DNA of 29,261 nucleotides from JBCBCP01 sp038530575 (GCA_038530575.1 JBCBCP010000039.1:1-29261), one strand, 5' to 3'; positions 9,901 through 18,608 are shown, counted from the stretch's first letter. The notes: generated by a model not told the origin, from the sequence alone. A program made the numbers and translations.

Positions 9901-11829
9901 TCAGGCCGGATCCGGCTCGAGGTCACCACCGCCCTCGGGCCCCGATTTGCGGCCCTTTTTGGCTTTGGGGATCGCAGTCAGCGAAGGCTTTTCTTCCTTT
10001 GCAGACGTGCCGCCGTCCTCGTCCTCGTCGATATGCGGGGGCTCACCGCGCATGACGCGCTGGATTTCTTCGCCCGTCAGCGTCTCGTACTCCAGAAGAC
10101 CCTGTGCCAGACGCTCGAACTCTTCCTCGTTCTCGCTGATGATCCGGTAGGCTTCGTCATAGCCCTCATCGATGATCCGCTTGACCTCCTGCTCGATCAG
10201 CTCCTTCGTGCCGGCAGAGACAGAAAAGCCTCCCGCCCCGCCATTGGCCTGATAGCCAGCCGCGGCTTCGGAGTAGTCGATGTTGCCAATGAGGTCAGAC
10301 ATGCCCATGCGCATCACCATGCCGCGCGCCAGTTGGCTGGCCTGCATGATGTCGCCCATCGGGCCGGACGACACCGAGTCCGCGCCATATTTAAAGATTT
10401 CAGCCGCCTTGCCCGCCATGGTCATGGCGATCTTCTGCTCGGCCTCGTCCTTGAACATCTGCAGCTTGTCCATCTCCGGCAGGCTCATCACCATGCCCAG
10501 CGCGCCGCCGCGCGGGATGATGGTTGCCTTGTAGACCGGATCACATTTCGGCAGCTTCAGACCGACAATAGCGTGGCCCGCCTCGTGATAGGCCGTCTTT
10601 TCCTTCTGGTCCTGCGTCAGCACCATGGAGCGGCGTTCGGCGCCCATCATGATCTTGTCCTTGGCGGCCTCGAAATCAGCCATTGCCACAAAACGGCGCC
10701 CGATCCGCGCCGCCATCAGCGCGGCCTCGTTCACGAGGTTCGCAAGGTCCGCGCCCGAGAAACCGGGCGTGCCGCGCGCGATGATGCGCAGGTCGACATC
10801 GGGGCCAAGCGGGGTCTTGCGGGCATGCACGCCGAGGATTTTCTCGCGGCCCTTGATGTCGGGATTGCCCACCGTGACCTGACGGTCAAAGCGGCCCGGA
10901 CGCAGCAGGGCGGGGTCCAGCACGTCCTTACGGTTGGTCGCAGCGACGATGATGACGCCCTCGTTGGCCTCAAAGCCATCCATCTCGACCAGCAGCTGGT
11001 TCAGCGTCTGCTCGCGCTCGTCATTGCCGCCGCCATAGCCGGCACCGCGGTGACGGCCCACAGCGTCGATTTCGTCGATGAACACGATGCAGGGCGCGTT
11101 TTTCTTCGCCTGCTCGAACATGTCGCGCACGCGGGATGCACCCACACCGACGAACATTTCCACAAAGTCGGAGCCAGAGATGGTGAAGAACGGCACGCCC
11201 GCCTCGCCCGCAATCGCGCGCGCCAGCAGCGTCTTACCGGTGCCCGGAGGGCCCTCAAGAAGTGCGCCCTTGGGGATCTTGCCGCCCAGGCGGCTGAACT
11301 TCTGCGGATTGCGCAGGAATTCGACGATCTCTTCCAGCTCTTCCTTGGCCTCATCGATGCCCGCAACGTCGTCAAAGGTCACGCGACCGTGCTTTTCGGT
11401 CAGCATCTTGGCCTTGGACTTGCCAAAGCCCATGGCCCCGCCACCGCGGCCACCCTGCATCCGGTTCATGAAGTAGATCCAGACGCCAATCAGCAGCAGG
11501 AACGGCAGCAGGCTCAACAGGAAGGCCTGGAAGCCTGATTGCTGCTGTTGCTCGGCCCGCACGGGGACGTCGTTCACGATTAGAAGCTCGGTGATGGCTG
11601 CGTCTTCTGGCTTGATGGTCACGAAATCGGTGCCCTCGCGGGTGAACCGTACCTCTTCGCCATCCAAAACGACCTGCGTGACCTGTCCGGCTTCCACAGC
11701 CTCGACAAAGTCCGAATAGCTCATCTCGCGGCTCTGCATCGTTTGGCCGCCACCGCCGAAGAGATTGAAAAGGGCCAGTACCAACAGGAACAAGACCACC
11801 CAGAATGCAATATTGCGTGCGTTGCCCAA
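9901..11829 (-). CDS. ftsH: ATP-dependent zinc metalloprotease FtsH
   Basis: 642 aa. A membrane-bound AAA+ protease that degrades damaged membrane proteins and selected regulators. Two transmembrane helices (about 8-24 and 102-121) flank a periplasmic segment. Walker A GPPGTGKT at 193-200, Walker B IVFIDEID near 247-254, and the zinc site HEAGH at 415-419 are intact; an acidic, charged tail ends the protein. The start codon is TTG 11829 (MGNARNIAFW), supported by AAGGAG 7 nt upstream at 11837-11842; no ATG lies near it and this start matches the family N-terminus. It follows tilS after 73 bp and ends before the terminator at 9853-9884. The residue before the P-loop glycine is Glu (LLEGPPG) where Val or Thr is common. 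Confidence 0.97.
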   Translation of the reverse strand: MGNARNIAFWVVLFLLVLALFNLFGGGGQTMQSREMSYSDFVEAVEAGQVTQVVLDGEEVRFTREGTDFVTIKPEDAAITELLIVNDVPVRAEQQQQSGFQAFLLSLLPFLLLIGVWIYFMNRMQGGRGGGAMGFGKSKAKMLTEKHGRVTFDDVAGIDEAKEELEEIVEFLRNPQKFSRLGGKIPKGALLEGPPGTGKTLLARAIAGEAGVPFFTISGSDFVEMFVGVGASRVRDMFEQAKKNAPCIVFIDEIDAVGRHRGAGYGGGNDEREQTLNQLLVEMDGFEANEGVIIVAATNRKDVLDPALLRPGRFDRQVTVGNPDIKGREKILGVHARKTPLGPDVDLRIIARGTPGFSGADLANLVNEAALMAARIGRRFVAMADFEAAKDKIMMGAERRSMVLTQDQKEKTAYHEAGHAIVGLKLPKCDPVYKATIIPRGGALGMVMSLPEMDKLQMFKDEAEQKIAMTMAGKAAEIFKYGADSVSSGPMGDIMQASQLARGMVMRMGMSDLIGNIDYSEAAAGYQANGGAGGFSVSAGTKELIEQEVKRIIDEGYDEAYRIISENEEEFERLAQGLLEYETLTGEEIQRVMRGEPPHIDEDEDGGTSAKEEKPSLTAIPKAKKGRKSGPEGGGDLEPDPA

Positions 11830-11836
11830 GGCAATT

Positions 11837-11842
11837 CTCCTT
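11837..11842 (-). promoter_or_regulatory. Shine-Dalgarno AAGGAG for the TTG start of ftsH
   Basis: AAGGAG on the minus strand with a 7-nt spacer to TTG 11829. It fixes the start where the codon itself is unusual. Confidence 0.85.
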
Positions 11843-11902
11843 TATCGGCAGACTCCGAGTCCACCTTTGCTTAGCACAAAGATAGACACCAGAGCGGCAT
11901 GT

Positions 11903-13168
11903 TCAATGCGATATCAACTCTGCAAAGAACGTGCTGGATCCGCCAGCGATCTCCGCTGACCATTCTGTATCATCATCAAGCAATGGCGCGGCGACAAGGC
12001 TGTCCCCCGACCACACCGCTGGCATCGACAAGACCGCCGCCCGGGGCACACCGGCGTTGCGCCAATCAACGACTTGCAAAATGCCAACTTCGCCCAGCGC
12101 GCGGACGGTGAATTCGGGGTCGTCTTCGGGGCCTTCGAGGGTCCAGCGTTCGTCCCATACATCGCCGACCTCCACGTTAAGGCTTGCAACAGCCGCATAT
12201 TCGCGAAAAAGCCACATCGCCTCGCCGTCCCGCTGGACCTGAACGCCGTCCAGCGTGAACGGCGCACCATGACGCAAGGCCGCCATCGCGTTTTCGACGC
12301 TGTCACGCCGCGGCGGGTAACGTGACGACGAAATCCACATTACGACCCTAATGAGCAATCGACGGCCAATCTCGCGCGGCAAGGCCCGAAAGCGCCGAAG
12401 ATCGAGGCGCACCGCGCCAAGCTTCAAATCGAGCATGTCTTTTGCAGCAAGAAAGGTCTGCCAGTCGAGCGCCTCGCGGGCGCCGCGCATTTGCTCGGCC
12501 ACACGGGACAGACCTTCGACCGTCAGCCCAAGAGGCTCGAGCAGCGGCAGCGCATTACGCATGCGCACCCGCTCAAACGATGGATCTGCATTGCTCGGAT
12601 CTTCCACCCAATCGATTTCGCGCTGGCGCAGATAATGGCGCAGCGCCCGCCGAGATACGCTAAGAAGGGGACGGACCCAGGTAAGGCCTTGCCTGAGCCG
12701 CCGTGGCGCCATTGCCGAAAGACCGTTCACGCCAGACCCACGCGCAAGCCGCATCAGGACGGTTTCCGCCTGATCGTCCGCAGTATGGCCGAGAGCAACG
12801 GTCGAAATGTCCCGCGATTGCGCCCAATTTGTGATCAAGTCCAGACGTGCCTGCCGCGCCGCATCCTGTAGATTGCCTTGCCCGTCCCAGCCGCGCCAGG
12901 TCTCGACATGGTGCGGTACCCCAAGCCGGCCACACAGGCTCATGACCGACTGCAACTCATCCTCGGCCTCAAGACGCAGCCGATGGTCAATCGAAATCGC
13001 AACCGGACGCAACCCGATGCGCTTTGAAAGTTCGGTCATCAGGACGAGCAGCGCAACACTGTCGCTCCCTCCCGAGACTGCAACGGCTATCTCTTGCTCT
13101 GTGTAGCCCACGAACTGCGCCTCAATCAGGTCAAGTAGCTGCTCTTCGCCCGGCGCATCGTCTATCAC
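11903..13168 (-). CDS. tilS: tRNA(Ile)-lysidine synthase TilS
   Basis: About 421 aa. It modifies C34 of tRNA-Ile(CAU) to lysidine, so that AUA is read as isoleucine. The PP-loop SGGSDS is at residues 32-37 (VAVSGGSDSVALL), followed by the family's HRLRLEAEDE and ALGHTADDQAETVLMRLARGSG segments. I chose GTG 13168, one nucleotide after the cpoB stop, because the upstream in-frame residues are arginine-rich and lie inside cpoB; translation would then be coupled to cpoB. The gene sits between cpoB and ftsH as in many alphaproteobacteria. The C-terminal part after about residue 300 is less conserved, so only the N-terminal domain is firmly identified. Confidence 0.93.
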   Translation of the reverse strand: MIDDAPGEEQLLDLIEAQFVGYTEQEIAVAVSGGSDSVALLVLMTELSKRIGLRPVAISIDHRLRLEAEDELQSVMSLCGRLGVPHHVETWRGWDGQGNLQDAARQARLDLITNWAQSRDISTVALGHTADDQAETVLMRLARGSGVNGLSAMAPRRLRQGLTWVRPLLSVSRRALRHYLRQREIDWVEDPSNADPSFERVRMRNALPLLEPLGLTVEGLSRVAEQMRGAREALDWQTFLAAKDMLDLKLGAVRLDLRRFRALPREIGRRLLIRVVMWISSSRYPPRRDSVENAMAALRHGAPFTLDGVQVQRDGEAMWLFREYAAVASLNVEVGDVWDERWTLEGPEDDPEFTVRALGEVGILQVVDWRNAGVPRAAVLSMPAVWSGDSLVAAPLLDDDTEWSAEIAGGSSTFFAELISH

Positions 13169-13169
13169 G

Positions 13170-13988
13170 CTAGCTGCACCCGATCCGTGCGCGCTCAGCC
13201 ATCGCCGACTGCGCCGACGTCGTCCCCACAAACCGAGCCGGGACCTCGCCAAGCGTGGCGCACGCTTCTGCAGTTTGACCCAATTGGCCCAACGCACGCC
13301 CTAACCTGAACAGCGCTTCGGGCGCGGTCTGTCCGGTTTGATCGGCCGAAAAAGCGGCCAGGTACGCACGCGCACTCTCGCGCGTATCCCCCAGCCCAGC
13401 CAAGGCCTCGCCACGGCCTAAATGGGCCGCAGCCTCAAGCGGGCTGTCCGGGTAATTTGCATTGAAAACCGCAAAGGCCTCCGCCGCCTCGGCAAAAGCG
13501 CCGTCAGCGAGCGCCTTGGTCGCACTTTCGAAATCGGCGCGTTCGGGCTCGGCAAGCTGTGGTCCGGCGTTTGGGGCAGGCCCGGAAGGTGCCGCAGGCG
13601 CAGGCGTCTCACCGCCCAGAGTTGAGGTCTGGCCCAACGTGGACACATCGCCGCCTTCAAGCTCAACAAGCCTGAATTCGAGGTCACCGATCCGGTTGGT
13701 TCCATCCCGCACGATACTGTCGATGCGGAATTCCAGCCGCTCCGTCGCGCCGGTCAGGCGCTGCAATTCGGCTTCGATTGCGGCAATCCGGTCCAGAACC
13801 GATCCGCCGCCCGTATTCACTTGCGGCGCCCCTGTTGTACTCAACTCGCGGCGCATGCGCTGGACCTCGACGTTCAGCACAGTCAGTTCCTGCCGAATAT
13901 CAGCCAGCGTGCGCGCGCGGTCTTGTGCTTGCCCCGCACAAGGCAGACCAAGCGCCAGCGCGCACAGCACCCCAAATAGTCCCCGCAT
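13170..13988 (-). CDS. cpoB: Tol-Pal system coordinator CpoB (YbgF)
   Basis: 272 aa periplasmic protein of the Tol-Pal system that links peptidoglycan synthesis with outer-membrane constriction. A signal peptide (MRGLFGVLCALALGLPCAGQAQ) is followed by a coiled-coil region at about 28-110 with many leucines and charged residues, a Pro/Ala linker, and tetratricopeptide-type repeats from about 150 to the end (FNANYPDSPLEAAAHLGRGEAL, AFSADQTGQTAPEALFRLGRAL). This trimerising coil plus TPR layout is typical. ATG 13988 lies 19 bp after the pal stop; the next gene, tilS, begins one base after its own stop. A strong SD is not evident, so it probably relies on coupling. Confidence 0.93.
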   Translation of the reverse strand: MRGLFGVLCALALGLPCAGQAQDRARTLADIRQELTVLNVEVQRMRRELSTTGAPQVNTGGGSVLDRIAAIEAELQRLTGATERLEFRIDSIVRDGTNRIGDLEFRLVELEGGDVSTLGQTSTLGGETPAPAAPSGPAPNAGPQLAEPERADFESATKALADGAFAEAAEAFAVFNANYPDSPLEAAAHLGRGEALAGLGDTRESARAYLAAFSADQTGQTAPEALFRLGRALGQLGQTAEACATLGEVPARFVGTTSAQSAMAERARIGCS

Positions 13989-14007
13989 TGGCCGCCCCCG
14001 CGTTCCC

Positions 14008-14526
14008 TTAGCCGGTCAAGCCGCCCGCCAGCACGGTCACAGCGCGGCGGTTCTGGGCATAACAAGCCTCATCACTACATACCTCGATTGGGCGCTCCTT
14101 GCCATAGCTCACGACTCTGAGGCGCGCTTCGGAGATGCCTTTGGATACAAGATAGGCCCGGGCCGCATCTGCGCGCCTCGCGCCCAGCGCGAGGTTGTAT
14201 TCACGTGTGCCCTGTTCGTCGGCGTGACCTTCGATAATGGCCGTGTAGTCGGCGTTGGTCATCAACCATACCGCTTGTCCGTCCAGTACGGCTTGACCGG
14301 CGGGCGTGAGGGTGGACTGGTCCACGTCAAAAAGGACGCGATCGCCAACGGTTTGCTGAAAATACGCGACTGAGGTCGGATCCTGCGGGCTGCCGGGAAC
14401 CACTACGCCAGCACCCGCCCCGGTGCCGCCAACCGCGCCCGCCTCGCCAAGTCGGGCGGGATCGGTACAGGCCGCCAGAGCCAGCGCCCCCACAAAGGTC
14501 AACACAGTCTTTGAAATCATGCGCAT
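14008..14526 (-). CDS. pal: Peptidoglycan-associated lipoprotein Pal
   Basis: 172 aa outer-membrane lipoprotein that anchors the Tol complex to peptidoglycan. The signal ends in LAAC (Cys20), a lipobox for signal peptidase II. The OmpA-like domain has FDVDQSTLTPAGQAVL, then IIEGHADEQGTREYNLALGARRA with the peptidoglycan-contacting Asp and Arg, and SYGKERP. ATG 14526 is supported by AAGGAG 7 nt upstream; a second ATG two codons later is possible. A longer open frame reading back across tolB is rejected. It is 43 bp downstream of tolB and 19 bp before cpoB. Confidence 0.97.
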   Translation of the reverse strand: MRMISKTVLTFVGALALAACTDPARLGEAGAVGGTGAGAGVVVPGSPQDPTSVAYFQQTVGDRVLFDVDQSTLTPAGQAVLDGQAVWLMTNADYTAIIEGHADEQGTREYNLALGARRADAARAYLVSKGISEARLRVVSYGKERPIEVCSDEACYAQNRRAVTVLAGGLTG

Positions 14527-14569
14527 GAGAGGACTCCTTTCGCGCCGCTGATTGGGTTTGGTGCCGCGC

Positions 14570-15883
14570 TCATCGTTGCAGCGGCCCCCAACTGGGGTCC
14601 GACGCACCTTCTGGCGTGGGCACCTGCCGCAGATTGCGGCCTGAAATATCAACCGAGTACAGGCTCGCCCGGCCCGACGCGCCTTGCGTCTCGCGGGTGA
14701 ACATGATGACGCGCCCGTTTGGGGACCAGGTCGGCCCCTCGTCAAGGAACGACGCGGTCAGAAGCCGCTCGCGCGTGCCGTCGGTGCGCATCACACCAAT
14801 GTGGAAGCGGCCCTTAAACTGCTTGGTAAAGGCAATCAGATCGCCGCGCGGCGACCAGACGGGCGTGCCGTAGCGCCCTTCGCCAAAGCTGATGCGGCGC
14901 GCCTCGCCCCCTGTGCTGGGCATGATATAAAGCTGCTGGCTGCCGGAACGGTCGCTTTCGAAAACGATCTGGCTGCCATCCGGGCTATAACTGGGCGCGG
15001 TTTCAATTGCTGGGGTGCTGGTCAGCCGACGCGCGGCACCGCTGGCGATGTCCATGGTATAGATGTCGGTATTGCTGCCCTGGCTCAGGGAATAGACCAC
15101 CGTGCGGCCATCGGGGGCAAAGCGGGGCGCAAAACTCATGCTGCCGTCCTGACTTTCCAGCACGCGCCGCTGAACCGATCCGACATCAAGCACGTAAATT
15201 CGCGGAAAGCCGGTTTCATAGCTGGTGTAAAGCACACGTTCCCCGTTCGCGGAAAAACGTGGGGCCAGCACGATGGCGGAGCTGTCGGTCAGGTACTGCA
15301 CATTTGCGCCGTCATAATCCATCACTGCCAATCGCTTGCGCCGCGCATCCTTCGGCCCGCTTTCGCTGACAAAAACGAGGCGGCTGTCGAAATAGCCCGT
15401 CTCCCCCGTGATCCGGCTGTAGACGGCGTCGGACACTTTGTGCGCCATACGCCGCCACGCGTCGGTCGTTCCGGCAAATTGCAGCCCTGCGCCCAGCTCC
15501 CCGTCGGCAAAGACGTCGTGCAGGCGAAATTTGACCAGCACCTGGTTGCCGGTGACGGACACCGCGCCAGTGACGAGCGCCTGGGTATTGATCGCCTTCC
15601 AGTCGGCATATTGCACCGGCGCGCCAAAGCTTGCCGGGGTAGAGATGTAGGCGCTTGCCGGGACCTCGCGGAAAAGGCCAGAGCCGGTCAGATCGGCCGA
15701 GATGACCCGCGCAAGCTGGCTGGCCAATTCCGTGGCGGCGGCATTCTCCGCCTCGAAATCCGGAACGGCAAAAGGCAGCGGCTCGATCACGCCTTCGGTA
15801 ATCTCGATCCTGAGCGGTCCTTGAGCCATCGCCGCGGCGGCCATCATCCAAACGGCCCAGGCCCATATCACAACGCGTGTCAT
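14570..15883 (-). CDS. tolB: Tol-Pal system beta-propeller protein TolB
   Basis: 437 aa periplasmic protein. A signal peptide (to AMAQ, about residue 21) leads into an N-terminal TolB domain (IEITEGVIEPLPFAVPDF) and a six-bladed beta-propeller made of repeated RFS/PDG-type blades (APRFSANGERVLY, APSYSPDGSQIVF, TPVWSPRGDLIAF, GPTWSPNGRVIMF). It binds Pal and TolA and transmits the energised state. The ATG overlaps the tolA stop as ATGA, so translation is coupled. Confidence 0.97.
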   Translation of the reverse strand: MTRVVIWAWAVWMMAAAAMAQGPLRIEITEGVIEPLPFAVPDFEAENAAATELASQLARVISADLTGSGLFREVPASAYISTPASFGAPVQYADWKAINTQALVTGAVSVTGNQVLVKFRLHDVFADGELGAGLQFAGTTDAWRRMAHKVSDAVYSRITGETGYFDSRLVFVSESGPKDARRKRLAVMDYDGANVQYLTDSSAIVLAPRFSANGERVLYTSYETGFPRIYVLDVGSVQRRVLESQDGSMSFAPRFAPDGRTVVYSLSQGSNTDIYTMDIASGAARRLTSTPAIETAPSYSPDGSQIVFESDRSGSQQLYIMPSTGGEARRISFGEGRYGTPVWSPRGDLIAFTKQFKGRFHIGVMRTDGTRERLLTASFLDEGPTWSPNGRVIMFTRETQGASGRASLYSVDISGRNLRQVPTPEGASDPSWGPLQR

Positions 15884-16965
15884 CTCAAGCGCATCCCTTC
15901 GGGGTTGAACGTCATCTCAATCTCGCGCCACCGGTCGTATTTTTCGGCGGGCAGGTCAAAACCGCGCGCGCCGCAGCGCAGGATGGCGCGGCGGGCAACT
16001 TCATAGGCTTGGCCCGCAGCCGCGCGGCTGCCGCCCGAAAAGTCGACCATGCGCAGGCTGTCCTGAACCGGCTTGCCTTCGCGCGTCATCTCCACCGCGA
16101 CGATCACGGTCACCTCAAGCGCCTCTGTGCTGAGTGCGCCGACATTCCAGCAAGACTGGACCGCGACGCGCAAGGCGTCCTGCTCCCCGCGGCTGAGCGG
16201 GGGGCCGGTGGGCGCGGGGGCCGTGGCCTGCGATGCGGCGGCTATGGCCGCCTCGACAGCCGCGTCGGTTTCGGCCTGGCTGGGGGCCTGGGCCTGCCGG
16301 GTCGGCCGCGGCGGCGGGCGCAGTGAAACGGTTGGGGCAGCGGAGGGCGCCGGGTCTTCGGCCTCCGTCACGGTTTGGGTACTGGCGGCTTCGGGCGCGG
16401 TCGGGAGCTGTTCTTCGGCCTGTGTCTCCGCCGTTTCCGCCTCGCGCACGGCGGGCTGCGTTACCGGATCCGGGGCGGCTTCGGGGTCTGGCTCCGCCAC
16501 GGGCTCGGGCGCGATCCGCTCTACAGGGCGCGGCACGGGGCGCGCGACGAGGTCCGGCACGGGGGCCACTTCGGTCGCGGGTGGCAACGGACTTGGCGGC
16601 TGCGCCAAAACCTCCGGCTCCGGCTCGGGCTGCGGCGGGGTTGGCAGCGCTTCGGGCGCGGGCTCTGGCGCAAGCTCCGGCTGCGGCAAGGCGGCGACCT
16701 GCGTGTCGGGCTGGGGCAGCGCCGGGTCTGGCGTGTCCACCTGAGGCGCAGGCGGCTGGGCCACGTCCAGCACCTGGCTCGGCGGCTGCTGCGCGGCGAG
16801 CATCGCCTCAAACGCATCAGAGGAGATCACCGACACTTCGCGTACCTCGACGGGGGGCGGGTCGGACGAAAAGACGCCGCCCAAAAGGACAAAGGCGATG
16901 ATCCCGGCATGGCCTGCACCCGATATGAGGTATCCGGTGTCCACCGCCTCACTCGTCCCGCCCAT
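15880..16965 (-). CDS. tolA: Tol-Pal energy-transducing protein TolA (acidic Pro/Ala-rich linker)
   Basis: 361 aa. An N-terminal transmembrane helix (about 13-32) anchors it with TolQ and TolR. A long linker (about 60-260) rich in Pro, Ala and Glu (for example PQPEPEPEVLAQPP) spans the periplasm, and a C-terminal domain (about 270-361) carries CWNVGALSTEALEVTVIVAVEM and an RRAILRCGARGF segment with paired cysteines, as in TolA C-terminal domains. Unlike the classic enteric TolA, the linker has almost no lysine and many prolines, so it cannot be the usual long KA-rich helix. Identity rests on the TM, the C-terminal fold and operon position. The start overlaps tolR by 17 bp and the stop overlaps tolB (ATGA). 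Confidence 0.9.
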   Translation of the reverse strand: MGGTSEAVDTGYLISGAGHAGIIAFVLLGGVFSSDPPPVEVREVSVISSDAFEAMLAAQQPPSQVLDVAQPPAPQVDTPDPALPQPDTQVAALPQPELAPEPAPEALPTPPQPEPEPEVLAQPPSPLPPATEVAPVPDLVARPVPRPVERIAPEPVAEPDPEAAPDPVTQPAVREAETAETQAEEQLPTAPEAASTQTVTEAEDPAPSAAPTVSLRPPPRPTRQAQAPSQAETDAAVEAAIAAASQATAPAPTGPPLSRGEQDALRVAVQSCWNVGALSTEALEVTVIVAVEMTREGKPVQDSLRMVDFSGGSRAAAGQAYEVARRAILRCGARGFDLPAEKYDRWREIEMTFNPEGMRLR

Positions 16966-17416
16966 CCAGCGTTGGCCCGCCCGTCTCGGTCACAAGGCCG
17001 ATATTGGCAAAGCCGCCCGCATTGAGCGCGCCCATGACCTCCATCACGGCAGCATAAGGCACAGACCCATCCGCGCGCAGAAAGACCCGGTCACCGTCAC
17101 GTTCGGCAGCAATGGCGCGCAGGCGCGGCACCAATTCGGACCGCGCAACGTCTGTCGTCATGATCTGCACAGTGCCCTCTGCAGTGATCGTGACCGTGAG
17201 CGGCTCTTCGGTGTCGGTTGGCAAAGCCGCGGCGGCGGTGCGGGGCAACTCGACCGGCACGCCAACCGTCAAAAGCGGCGCGGCGACCATGAAGATGATC
17301 AGCAGCACCATCATCACGTCCACGAAAGGCGTGACGTTGATTTCCGCCATCGGCTGAGACCGCCGCCGACGCCTGCGCCGCCCGCCCCGCTCTGAGTTCA
17401 GAAGCGCGCCCGCCAT
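16949..17416 (-). CDS. tolR: Tol-Pal system protein TolR (ExbD family)
   Basis: 155 aa inner-membrane protein. One transmembrane helix (about 31-50) contains the proton-linked aspartate in NVTPFVDVMMVLLIIFM (D33). The periplasmic domain ends with FANIGLVTETG, as in ExbD/TolR. The cytoplasmic N-terminus carries seven arginines in a row (13-19) just before the helix. The start shares a base with the tolQ stop (TGATG) and the end overlaps tolA by 17 bp, so the three genes are translationally coupled. Confidence 0.97.
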   Translation of the reverse strand: MAGALLNSERGGRRRRRRRSQPMAEINVTPFVDVMMVLLIIFMVAAPLLTVGVPVELPRTAAAALPTDTEEPLTVTITAEGTVQIMTTDVARSELVPRLRAIAAERDGDRVFLRADGSVPYAAVMEVMGALNAGGFANIGLVTETGGPTLDGRDE

Positions 17417-18111
17417 CAGCCGTCCAGCTGCCGCGACAAGATGGTCGCGAACTCGTCCGAAAAGGCCTCATAGCCGCCGACAATGCGATCCGCATCCGCG
17501 CTGAGCTTGTTGTAAAAGACAACCGCCGGGATCGCAGCGAGCAGCCCAAGACCAGTGGCAAGCAGTGCTTCGGCAATGCCCGGGGCCACCACGGCAAGGT
17601 TCGTATTTTGCTGCTCTGCGATCTCGATAAAGGCGTTCATGATGCCCCAGACCGTGCCGAAAAGGCCCACAAAAGGCGCGGTCGAGCCGATCGTGGCCAG
17701 CACGGGCAAGCCCTTTTGCAGCGCGTCGGCCTCCTTGGCGATCGCCACATCCATGGAGCGGTCAATGCGCGCCGTGGCGCCCGCGATCAGCCCGCCATCG
17801 TCGCGGTGCGAGCGGCGCCACTCCATCATCCCGGCGGCAAAGATACGCTCGGACCGCCCCGCGGGCGCCGTGCCCACCGCGTCAAACAGCTCATCCAGCG
17901 GCTCGCCTGACCAGAATTTCCGGTCAAACGCCCCCGCCTCGCGCCGCGCCGCGCGAAAGGCAATCAGTTTTTGAAAGATGATAGCCCAGCCCCAGAAGCT
18001 CGCCAGGATCAGCGAAATCATCACCAACTGAACTGTCAGGGTGGCGCGTGCGTAAAGACCCCAAAGGGTGAAATCCATCTCGCCCGCGAGCGCTACAGTC
18101 TCTGCTTCCAT
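17416..18111 (-). CDS. tolQ: Tol-Pal system proton channel TolQ (ExbB family)
   Basis: 231 aa. Three transmembrane helices (about 26-48, 136-160, 176-200). The conserved GLPVLATIGSTAPFVGLFGTVWGIM and GIAEALLATGLGLLAAIPAVVFYN segments of the ExbB/TolQ/MotA family are intact. Together with TolR it forms the proton-driven motor that energises TolA. ATG 18111 is preceded by GAGGCGG; a later ATG at codon 12 is possible. It lies 94 bp downstream of ybgC. Confidence 0.97.
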   Translation of the reverse strand: MEAETVALAGEMDFTLWGLYARATLTVQLVMISLILASFWGWAIIFQKLIAFRAARREAGAFDRKFWSGEPLDELFDAVGTAPAGRSERIFAAGMMEWRRSHRDDGGLIAGATARIDRSMDVAIAKEADALQKGLPVLATIGSTAPFVGLFGTVWGIMNAFIEIAEQQNTNLAVVAPGIAEALLATGLGLLAAIPAVVFYNKLSADADRIVGGYEAFSDEFATILSRQLDG

Positions 18112-18205
18112 CCAAGCCGCCTCATGTCCCGAGCCTGTTCCCGGCTCTTGTTTGGCGCGATTCTATCGCAGAGGCCGGCATTTTGCCAACGGAACTTGAC
18201 GCGCC

Positions 18206-18595
18206 CTACCCCATCTTTGCGCGGATTTCCGCAGGCAGGCGCACAGGCTTGCCCTCCGTCGTCATCAACACCGCGCTGACTTCCGCCTCGAAGAGCACCT
18301 GATCGCCGCGCATGACGCGCTGGTCAAAGATCCATCGCACGCCCTTGGCATAGTGGGTGCTGTGCACCTCCAGCCGGTCGCCCAGCCGCGCCGGTGCGCG
18401 GTAGTCGGCCACAACGCGGGTCACGACAAAGATGAGACCCGCCGCCTTCATCGCGTTCTGGTCCATACCCAGCTGCTCCACCACCTCGGACCGGGGCCGC
18501 TCGATAAAGCGCAGATAATTGGCGTAGTACACGACGCCGCCCATGTCGGTGTCTTCGTAATAAACGGTCAGCGGGAAGATGTGCGGGTCACTCAT
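18206..18595 (-). CDS. ybgC: Tol-Pal-associated acyl-CoA thioesterase YbgC
   Basis: 129 aa hot-dog-fold thioesterase of the 4HBT family, usually first gene of the tol operon. The signature YYEDTDMGGVVYYANYLRFIERPRSE holds the catalytic Asp. Where enteric YbgC has VYH, this has VYY. The start codon is ATG 18595; the upstream region faces the divergent DUF1772-like gene across 79 bp that includes a GC-rich inverted repeat. It probably hydrolyses acyl-CoA or acyl-ACP thioesters; the physiological substrate is not clear in any species I know well. Confidence 0.94.
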   Translation of the reverse strand: MSDPHIFPLTVYYEDTDMGGVVYYANYLRFIERPRSEVVEQLGMDQNAMKAAGLIFVVTRVVADYRAPARLGDRLEVHSTHYAKGVRWIFDQRVMRGDQVLFEAEVSAVLMTTEGKPVRLPAEIRAKMG

Positions 18596-18608
18596 TCTGC
18601 AGACTATG

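Noticed and set aside
9829..11538. A 569-codon plus-strand open frame opposite ftsH
   Set aside because: It is antisense to a well-identified FtsH, has a histidine/arginine-rich composition and no family-like motif; a product of high GC codon bias.
16073..16744. Long G/S-rich plus-strand frame opposite tolA
   Set aside because: It is the mirror of the Pro/Ala/Glu-rich tolA linker and not a separate gene.
18131..18147. GAGCC/GGCTC hairpin before tolQ
   Set aside because: Only a 5-bp stem with a 7-nt loop and no U-tract on the minus strand; likely chance in GC-rich DNA.
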